From NCBI GenBank assembly GCA_029255685.2, contig CM055319.2:33319068-33383067 (forward strand): a stretch of 64,000 nucleotides of DNA, given 5' to 3'. The notes beneath the pieces are model-generated. The model searched no databases. It was not told where the DNA came from and saw only the letters and a program-made list of their open reading frames with translations. This DNA comes from Silene conica. Its lineage: Eukaryota > Streptophyta > Magnoliopsida > Caryophyllales > Caryophyllaceae. Position 1 is the first letter of the stretch. The number at the start of each line of letters is the position of its first letter. Both the position numbers and the translations under genes were made by a program. Positions 55,566 through 64,000 of this stretch are shown here, piece after piece.

Positions 55566-58500
55566 CCACTCTTACTTTTGTTTTATTTGATGACTCTGGC
55601 GCATCGCATTCGTTTATCTCTGCGGAGCATGCTAGGGCTATAGGCTTGAATGTATATGATATTATAGCCGATTCTGTAACTATTCCATCACGAGAGTCCA
55701 TATCTTGTAATAGAGTCTATACCAATGTAATGATCCAAGTAGGAGCTGTGTGTTTTGAGTCGAACCTGATAGAGTTTCCTTTGGGTGGCTTTGAGGTGAT
55801 ACTGGGAATGGATTGGCTGAAAAAGTATAAGGCCTACATTGATTGTTACCAAGGGAAGATTACCTTGAGAACGAAGACCGAAGGGAGTGAGAGTGTCCTA
55901 TAAGGGTTACTCCGTGAAACCTAAGCTGAAGCTGATAACTATCAATGCCCTGAAAGACTTGCCTAAAGAGAGGTGATGAGATATTGTTGTGCCATGTGAG
56001 AGACTTGACTGCCGAGAAACCCCAAGCCAGTGATATTGATATTGTAAGAGACTTTGAAGATGTGTTTCCAGAAGAAATTCATGGGTTACCGCCAAAGAGG
56101 GACTTAGATTTTGGTATTGATCTAAAACCCGGGGCTGAGCCAATTTCTAAAGCACCTTATCACATGGGACCTAAGGAATTGGAAGAACTGAGGAAGTCGT
56201 TGGATGAGTTAGAAAGCAAGGGGTATGTGAGACCGAGTGTATCACCTTAGGAAGCGCCAATGTTGTTTGTGAAGAAGAAGGATGGAACCCTGAGGCTGTG
56301 TGTGGATTACAGGGAGCTCAATAATGCGACGATCAAGAATAGGTATCATTTACCTCGCATTGATGATCTTTTTGACCAGTTGAGTGGGGCTGGTGTGTTT
56401 TCCAAGATTGATTTGAGGTCAGGGTATCATCAGCTGAGAATCAAAGATGCAGATATCCACAAGACTGCGTTCAGATCAAGGTATGGGCATTATAAATTCG
56501 TGGTGATGCCATTTGGTTTGACTAATGCACCTGCTATTTTCATGGATTTGATGAACAGAGTGTTTAGTCCCTATTTGGACCAGTTTGTAGTGGTGTTTAT
56601 CGATGACATTTTGGTGTCTTCAAAGAATAGAGAAGAGCATGCGGAACATTTGAGCTTAGTGTTGCAGACATTGAGGGATCATTAATTGTATGCCAAGTTG
56701 AGCAAGTGCGAATTTTGGCTCGAGAAAGTTGCTTTTCTGGGCCACGTGGTATCTAAGGAGGGTGTTTCCGTTGACCCTAGCAAGAGCGAAGCCGTTTCGA
56801 AGTGGGAGCGACCAAAGAATGTGGCAGATATTCGAAGTTTCTTGGGTTTGACTGGTTATTATAGGAGATTTGTGAAAGACTTCTCAAAGATAGCCAAGCC
56901 TATGACTTCATTGATGCGGAAAGAGAATAGATTTATCTGGGATGAGAGCTGTGAGAAGGCATTCCTAGACCTGAAGGAGCGTCTTACTACAGCTCCTATC
57001 CTTGCTTTGCCAGAAGGAAGTGAAAATTTCGAAGTCTATACAGATGCTTCTAAGAAAGGTCTGGGATGTGTGCTGATGCAGAATGGGAGAGTGATTGCTT
57101 ATGCTTCCAGACAGCTGAAACCATATGAGGAGAATTATCCAACGCATGATTTGGAGCTGGGAGCAGTGGTTTTTGCACTTAAGTTGTGGCGACATTATCT
57201 CTATGGAGCTACATTTAAGGTGTATTCCGACCATAAGAGTTTGAAGTACATTTATACCCATAAAGAATTGAATATGCGTCAGAGGAGGTGGATCAAGCTT
57301 ATTGGAGACTACGACATGGAGATTCTGTATAAGGAAGGGAAAGCTAATGTTGTGGTTGATGCATTGAGTAGGAAATCTGTTCACGCTCTATGCATAACTA
57401 GATCGATAATGAGTATGTACCGCGGGTTGGCGCAGATGGGTATTGCAGTGATTCAGAAGGGTGAAATTATGGGAGATTTGACGATCGAGCCTGAGTTATA
57501 TTCCGAGATTCAAGAACGCCAGAAAAGTGATCCTAGAATTCGGAAGTGGCGTGAGGCAGTGAGCAAAGCTAGTGATGTCGAGCCATATTATAAGTTCGAG
57601 GTTCAGAGTGATGATAGTTTGAGATTTTTTGGGAGATGGTGTGTGCGTGATGATGAAGAATTGAAGAGAAAGATTCTGGTCGAAGCTCACTCTACACCTT
57701 ATTATGTTCATCCTGGAGGGGATAAGTTGTACAAAGACCTGACGAAAGCATTTTGGTGGCCAAAGATGAAGCAGGAGGTGGCTGAGTTTGTTTCTCGATG
57801 CCTGGTATGTCAGAGAGTGAAAGGAGAACATAAGAGGCCGCAAGGGAAGTTACAACCACTAGATGTACCTGAGTGGAAGTAGGAGAGCATTTCGATGGAT
57901 TTTATTGTGCGCTTGCCTAGGACTTTGAAGGGAAATGATATGATATGGGTGATCGTCGATAGGCTGACTAAATCAGCCCATTTTATTCCGATGAAAGATA
58001 CGTGGAGTAAAGCTGAGTTGGCCAAAGCGTATATCAAGCATGTGGTGAAACTTCATGGTGTACCTAGAGATATTATTTATGATCGTGATTCCAGGTTCAT
58101 CTCTAAATTCTGGCAAGAGTTGCAGACATTGATGGGTACTACATTGAATATGAGTACCGCATTTCATCCAGCGACAGATGGTCAGACTGAGAGGACTATT
58201 CAGACACCGGAGGACATGCTGAGGCCTTGTGTGCTAGAGTTTGGAGGATCTTGGGAGGATAGGCTTGATTTGATAGAGTTTTCGTACAACAACAGCTATC
58301 ATACTAGCATTGGGATGACTCAATTTGAGGCATTGCATGGGAGGAAGTGTAGGAGTCCAGTTTGTTGGGATGATAGAGCTGATGTGGTGACTTTGGGACC
58401 TGAGTTGATTCAGGATATGATAGCACAGATCCAAGTGATTCGACAGAAGATGAGAGCTGCCCAGGATAGACAGAAGAGTTACGCTGATTTAAAGAGAAGT

Positions 58501-58935
58501 GACATTACCTTTGATGCAGGAGAGAAAGTTTTGCTGAAGGTGTCGCCTATGCGAGGAGTGATGAAATTTGGCAAGAGGGGCAGGTTGAGTCAGAAATTCA
58601 TTGGGCCATTTGAGATCTTGGAGCGAGTTGGTGAGGTAGCTTATCGATTAGCTTTACCTCCATCGCTAGCCAGAGTGCACAATGTGTTCCATGTATCGCA
58701 ACTAAGGCGATATATCAGTGATCCTTCGCATGTTCTTGATCATGAGGTCATTGAGGTCGATGAGCAGTTGACCTATGAGGAGAGACCCAAGGAGATCCTT
58801 GACATGAAGGTGAGGAAAACCAGAAATGGGGAGACCGCGCTCGTGAAAGTTTTGTGGACTAATCATAACGTTGAGGAGGCTACTTTGGAGACTGAGGTTT
58901 CGATGAGGGAGAAGTATCCTGAGCTGTTTAATTAA
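55566..58935 (+). pseudogene. G1 pol: protease, RT, RNase H, integrase, chromodomain-like tail
   Basis: Protease D-S-G-A at about 55605; RT core with [11 protein letters not shown] at 56290-56322 and F-I-D-D near 56600; RNase H with [11 protein letters not shown] near 57040; integrase HHCC and DFI core from 57900, and the GQTER motif near 58180; then a tail with VKVLW and EEATLE motifs near 58845-58880, like the chromodomain of chromoviruses. The frame is broken by frameshifts near 55893 and 55976 and by stops at 56248 (TAG), 56683 (TAA) and 57880 (TAG), each a single transition from a Trp or Gln codon. Between breaks the frames are long (141, 398 and 346 codons), so decay is moderate. It cannot make a functional polyprotein. 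Confidence 0.88.
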
Positions 58936-59122
58936 GGTATGTTACGAGGACGTAACTTTCTTTTTAGGAGGGTGGAATGTGGCATTTCATGTTTTGGAGT
59001 ACTCTTATTAGTTCTTTGATGTTATACGATGTCACTCTTTGTGTTCGTAATGTGCCTTATGACCAGTCGTTGACCATGGGATGGTGAACTTCGGGACGAA
59101 GTTCATTTTAAGGAGGGAAGAC
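58936..59122 (+). other. G1 3' untranslated region and polypurine tract
   Basis: Contains CGAGGACG and CGGGACGAAG phrases usual before chromovirus 3' LTRs, and AAGGAGGGAAGA (59110-59121), the likely polypurine tract one base before the LTR. Confidence 0.75.
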
Positions 59123-60655
59123 TGTAATACTCCGTATTTTATTTTTTTATTTTTTATGTTGTTGTTTTAATACTTAATAATTATGTGCTCGTTTGATAGT
59201 TTATATTCGATAATTAACTTACCGAATAATTTTCCTATACCTTATATGGTTTAATTATAGTGTCGGGTATGGGTCGTGGTTGTCGAATTATGTTTTATTA
59301 TTCTTTTGGGCCTTGTTTTGTGTGCCAACTAGCAGCCTTCGAATGGGCTACCGAAATCATCATCACACGCTCAACTCAAACACCTCACAATCACACCTAT
59401 ACCGTCATATAAGAACTACCTAAACCCTATCCCTAACCTAATCAAAACGCCCGCCTCTCACTTGCACATCACTGCTGCCACATCAAAGAACAAGGAGGGG
59501 GGTCACACGGTGGGTCTAAGGTGGTTTAGGGTTGCTCAAACACGCAGGAAAGTAGGTACGCTCACCAGAGTCCTTTTGTTTCCTGTGTTTTCTCTTGCTT
59601 TTGATTCAGTAATTTTAATAGCATAATAAAGTGGTCAAAGCTTCTGTTTCTTTGAGTAATAATAATCTATGATGTGTGGTAATCATGTTGGGACCATAAG
59701 GAGGTCGTCGTCGACCACCATTGACTGTCAGCGTGAGTCGTTTAGTCGTGTGACAATATGTTCGGTTTTCGTTGTTTTCGTAACAAAGTTTAAACGTAGG
59801 TGTTAGTGTGTGGGTTCGAATAAATTACTGGTATCGGTTGTCGCGGGTGAGTATAGTAATTGGATGGGTACAGTCAGGGGTGTTGTAGGGTGGTTGTCAC
59901 GGTGGTTTTGGGTTGTAGTGTGGTAGTTTAAATCAGTTTTCGTTTTGATATAAGTTACGCAAAAGTAGAGGAAGTCGTGTTGTGCTGGGTGTTTGGTGTA
60001 GTTGTTGGTGGTGGTTGGGTACGGCGACGGTCAGAGACACTCCCCCTGGAACCACCGTGGCTCAGAGGCGAGCCTGGTGGTGTCAAGGGCGAGGTCAGCA
60101 GTCGGAGTAGGTGTCAGACGTGGGTTGCGCGGGACTGTGAACAGGTTGTTTGGGCTGACATTCGAGTTCGTGTTTTCGGGTCTGTTGCGTGGGTTGCTGC
60201 GTTTTGGGGGCGTGAGATTACTAAGTTGTGATTGTTTGTTTTGTTTATTTATTAATTATTAATAGTGTATTATTATTATGATTATGATTACTAGTATTTC
60301 ATGGTAAATGTTTTTTTTTTGGTAAAATGTAAAATAATATATTAATAAGGAACCAAATATGTAGGGGGTTTATGCCTCCTAATACAAACTTACATCATTA
60401 ATCCATCTATCCAAGTCTGATCCCGACTAGAAATTCGACCCTTACAACATTTGAAGATTCTAAAACAAAATTCCTTTTTCAGTTCATGGTTAATGTTGTA
60501 GTTGTGTTATTGTTGTTGTTTATTGTTAATATTGTTATTATTATTATTAATAATTATTAATGGTGTTATTATTACTAGATTTTAATAATTGTATGGTGGT
60601 ATATGTTGGTTTAGTTTTTTTAAGAGGTATAATGTTAATGTTTATATTTATATTA
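59123..60655 (+). mobile_element. G1 3' LTR (partial, interrupted)
   Basis: Matches 5053-6405 and the start of 32123-32713. It is interrupted by a small LINE at 60311-60482 and by a larger LINE from about 60656; the remainder lies outside the window. Confidence 0.9.
60311..60482 (-). mobile_element. 172-bp 5'-truncated LINE
   Basis: Begins on the plus strand with ten T residues and GGTAAAATGTAAAA. It is flanked by TTCATGGTAAATG (60298-60310) and TTCATGGTTAATG (60483-60495), a 13-bp target duplication with one mismatch. The uninterrupted site is in the 5' LTR at about 6278. No coding sequence. Confidence 0.85.
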
Positions 60656-63600
60656 TTTTTTTTTTGGTGAAATGTGAGTATGTATTAGATATATCAAGAA
60701 CTGAAATCATTTACAAGGGGGGTTGTGGGTTCGAGGCACCACAAGCTCATTAAAGTATGATCATAAAAACAAAAACAGAACAGCCAAGAAACTAGTTATC
60801 TAAGCAATTCCTTCCATTCAGTAGCAACAATATCTGATCCCAGCTTGATTTTGAGACGATTTCTGACATTTTCCTCAATCTGATCAGAAACTTTCTTTGG
60901 CATAGACAGAGTTAGATCTATTCGAGCTTGATTTCTTTGGTGCCAAATATGATACCAAAAAGTTGTCAGTAGCAGGGCAAGAAGTTGCCATTTGACTGTA
61001 GTTCTGGTAGCAGACACCAGAGCATTCATAGTAGGGAACGAAATGGTAAGCCACTCCTGAACTTTGCTTCTTATATCAGAACTGTACTCACAGGCTGGAA
61101 TAGATGATCTGAAGTTTCAGGTAGCAGTCCACATAAACAGCATATATCATCAGAGTAGTAGCCAAAATTATGTAGTTTAGCTTTGGTATTCAACCCATCA
61201 TGCATAATGAGCCAAGAATTAATGGAATGCTTTGGCCAATTCCATTTATTCCAAATAACAGGAGTCCAAACTGGTTTTGGTTGTGCATTGGTTAACCAGT
61301 CATATCCTTGTTTAATAGAGTAGCCTTTATCATCCAAAGCCCATCTATTCCCCACAAAACCTGCTTTGAGTTTCTCCTTGATTTTGCAGATGCTTTTCCA
61401 GGTCCAAGGAGCATCCATGAGAGGTGTGTAGCTTTCCCAGTCCCTGTCTTTTATGTATATACTGTTAACCCATCTAATCCACAATCTGTCAGTTTTGGTG
61501 TATATCTAGTCCACTAGCTTCCCTACAGTAGCCATATTCCATTCCTCAGCTTTCTTAACTCCTAGTCCTCCCTCTATCTTAGGCAAAGTGACCTTGTCCC
61601 AGCCTACTAGAGGGACTCTCTGATAATCTGCAGTTCCTCCCCACATAAAATTCCTACAGATAGCTTCTATACGCTTAACAACACCCTTGGGAATAAGAAA
61701 CATAGACCCCCAGTAGTTGTACAAGGTGTTGAGGACAGAATTAATGAGTACAATCCTTCCAGCATAAGAGAGCTTTTTAGCTCCCAAACCCCTTATTCTA
61801 GCAACCATTTTCTCTGTCAAGCTAGCACAATCTTTCTTATTTAGCTTCCCTGGTTGTATAGGAACTCCCAAGTATCTGAAAGGCATACTGCCCTCTTTGA
61901 AGCCTGTAACACTCATGATATCAGTTTTGAGATCTGCATTCATGCCACTACAGTAGATCTCGGATTTTGTAGTGTTCATACATAGACCTGTGGCTTTGGA
62001 GAAGGATGAGAAGGCCCTCATGAGGAGGAGGATAGAAGGAGCATCTCCTTTGCAAAACAAAAGTAAGTCATCAGCAAACATAAGATGAGTGAGTTTGAGG
62101 CTTTTACACATTGGATGATAATGAAAAGGCCATCTATTAGTGGCAAACTCAATGAGCCTAGTTAAATACTCCATGCATAGAGTGAAAATCAAAGGGGATA
62201 TGGGGTCCCCTTGCCTTAGTCCCCCCATGCCTGAGAAATAGCCAAAGTTGGAACCATTTAGAACTAGAGTATATGTGGGAGTAGTGACACAGGCCATCAC
62301 AAGAGTGATGAAATGTTGAGGAAAATTCAGCCCCTGTAGAATCTGAGCAACAAAATCCCATTCAATGGTGTCATAAGCTTTCTGCAGATCTATCTTAAAC
62401 AGGCATCTGGGAGAGGCACTTTGTCTGTGGTACATGTGGACTAGATCTTGGCATATTAAAACATTCTCTATGATGGACCTCCCTTTGATGAAGGCCCCTT
62501 GATTGTCATGTATAATGTCAGGCAGGACTGCAGCCAATCTGTTGCATAACAGTTTGGAAATCACCTTGTATATGGTATTGCAACAGGCAATTGGCCTAAA
62601 CTGAGTAACTGAGGTGGGTCTATCACACTTAGGAATGAGTGTGATATTTGTAGCATTTATTTGTTGCAACAGTTGCCCAGTTTGGAAAAAATCAGCTATG
62701 GCTTCATATATATCTGATCCAACCACCTCCCAAGCATCTCTAAAGAAGCCACTACTATAACCATCAGGCCCAGGGGCTTTCTCTATGGGGATGGAAAAAA
62801 CTGCTGCTTTAACCTCCTCATAAGTAATTGGTTCATTCAGAATGGTTATATGGTTGTCAGTGCATTTCTGGCCATATTCCAATACAGAAGGCCTAACCAT
62901 GTCAGTTGCCTTCGTACTGCCTAGTAACCCTTGATAATAAGATAGAAAAGCTTCCTGAATGCCATCTCTTGTTGTGTACAACTTGCCAGTTTGATCAGTA
63001 ATCTGTATAATCTTATTCCTGAGACATCTCCTTTTTATAGCATTATGAAAGTAAGCAGTGTTTGAATCCCCTTCTTCTAGCCATTGGGCTTTTGCCTTCT
63101 GTTGGAGGAAACTGTCCCTTGCCTTAGTTAGGATTTTGAGTTCTTTCAAGAGAGTAATTTCCTTTTGAAGGAGATCCTGATCAGTTACATCATTTGCCAA
63201 CTGAACCTGAATATCAGAAAGAGCTCTTGCTGTGTGATCAGTGGTATTTTCTATGTCTGAAAAACAAGATTCATTTAGACCCTCGAGGATGCTTTTGAGG
63301 GCCTTTAGTCTTTTAACAATTCTGAACATATGAGTGCCAATCAGAGGCACTGCCCACCCTTCCTTGACTCTGGTGATAAAATCTGTGGCTGTACTCCACA
63401 TGTTAAAGTACTTAAAGCTTCTCTTCTGTTCATGTATCAAAAGCTTGTTGCTAACAACACAAGGGTTGTGGTCCATAAGATCTTCAGGATGAAAGTGACC
63501 CACCATTTCAGGAAAGACTTCTAGCCAGGCAGTATTGACAAGAAATCTATCCAGTCTACTGTATTTCCTGGTAGCTATCTCTTGTTTGTTGTTCAATGTA

Positions 63601-64000
63601 AAAAATGCTCCAGTAGAATAAATATCACTCATATCACAGGCTTGCAAGCAATTTAGAAACTCCTCCATATCCTCTTGCTTAGTCTGACCCCTCACTCTTT
63701 CATCTGGGTGAATTACAGTGTTGAAATCTCCTGCCATGACCCAAGGACCTGTCACATTTGCTGCTATACTGGTTAGAGAGTCCCACAGTGGAACCCTATC
63801 TTTCCCTTCATTGAAGGCATAAATCATGGTGAGCAGAAATTGCTTCTGGGTGGCTTTAATTGTGATATTGGTGTGAATAAACTGGGGCTGATATTCCAGT
63901 AAATCCACATCAAAAATACTTGGTTGGCAGAGAACCCAAACTCTTCCCCCCTTGTGAGTGTGACAGTTGGTTGACACACTCCATCCATCAAATAAGTTGA
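60656..64000 (-). mobile_element. L1-type LINE, runs out of window
   Basis: Its 3' end is marked by a T-run at about 60656-60665 and the GGTGAAATGTGAGTA sequence shared with the fragment at 41904. ORF2 occupies most of it on the minus strand. The 5' part, with ORF1 if present, is outside the window. It is inserted in the G1 3' LTR. Confidence 0.88.
60796..64000 (-). pseudogene. LINE ORF2: endonuclease, RT, zf-RVT (partial)
   Basis: On the minus strand the frame is open from the window edge to a TAG at 61508-61506, continues in frame to about 61096, and after a one-base frameshift finishes at 60796. Order: apurinic-type endonuclease (WVMAGDFN, SRLDRFL, DHNP) in the first ~230 residues; a coiled linker; RT with ITLIPK, FKIDLQKAYD, and the F-A-D-D catalytic box in HLMFADDLLLF; then the zinc-binding region with WNKWNWPKHS, CCLC and DHLF motifs. 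The TAG is one transition from a Trp codon. No start codon is visible, since the reading frame continues past the edge. Retrotransposition competence is lost unless stop and frameshift are sequencing errors. Confidence 0.88.

Larger units (their letters stand above)
5053..64000 (+). mobile_element. G1: chromodomain Gypsy element (extends past window)
   Basis: G1 is the host of most of the window. The LTRs begin TGTAATACTCCGTA (5053 and 59123) and the 5' LTR ends GGGGTGTTACA at 50835, followed by a Met-tRNA primer-binding site. The order gag, protease, reverse transcriptase, RNase H, integrase, chromodomain-like tail is that of Tekay/Del-type chromoviruses. The 5' LTR, once nested insertions and duplicated target sites are removed, sums to about 2.37 kb. 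The 3' LTR is interrupted by two LINEs and leaves the window. All coding regions carry stops and frameshifts, so G1 is an old inactive copy. Confidence 0.85.

Overview
The window is repeat DNA from a large-genome flowering plant. The evidence is Athila-type and chromovirus-type Gypsy retrotransposons, Copia with an initiator-Met primer site, L1-type LINEs, and CACTA, hAT, Stowaway and MULE-like DNA transposons. No host gene was found. I cannot name the species.

The layout is a nest of insertions, most of which can be peeled back by their target-site duplications (TSDs). At the left edge are a Copia LTR (1-929), hAT debris (930-1050), a non-autonomous hAT element (1123-1744) and a 1.74-kb tandem duplication (1809-5052). 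A chromodomain Gypsy element, called G1 here, enters that duplication at 5053 and runs to the right edge of the window. Its 5' LTR survives in four pieces (5053-6405, 32123-32713, 35830-35912, 50495-50835) because other elements landed in it. Its decayed gag-pol lies at 51437-58935 and its 3' LTR starts at 59123.

Inside the G1 5' LTR sit three insertions. (1) G2 (6406-32117, TSD ATAAT) is a gag-only Gypsy element with 2.47-kb LTRs. Its 5' LTR is split by a young Athila element (8519-26269, TSD GTGGT) with an uninterrupted 1899-residue gag-pol. Athila in turn carries an inverted, end-trimmed gag-only relative, A2 (9885-15646), just after its primer-binding site. That makes five nesting levels. 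(2) A CACTA remnant (32714-35826, TSD TTG) contains an internally deleted Copia element. (3) A reversed Gypsy LTR, G3 (35913-50489, TSD TTGAC), has been broken and expanded by a tandem duplication. The duplicated unit fuses G3 with Copia gag/protease, Copia leader, Copia LTR, CACTA end and G1. One copy holds an intact hAT transposon (38352-41770, 823-residue transposase), a LINE fragment and a solo LTR (G4, 45855-48690).

Inside the G1 body, a solo-LTR-like insertion (52659-55560, TSD ACATT) contains a MULE-like element with 9-bp TSDs. Two LINE insertions interrupt the G1 3' LTR; the second runs off the window with most of its ORF2.

The most unusual signal is a 10-bp palindrome, GTCGATCGAC. 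It recurs in arrays at about 20/30 or 21/31-bp spacing, often with a half-site in the longer spacer. The arrays occur in Athila and A2 LTRs, in the Athila coding sequence and its pol-ORF3 intergenic region, and in the Copia leader next to the primer site. A single copy lies in a Gypsy hairpin block. The other points of interest are the A2 insertion without integrase hallmarks, the intact hAT transposon, and a set of stop codons in G1 that all look like C-to-T or G-to-A changes.
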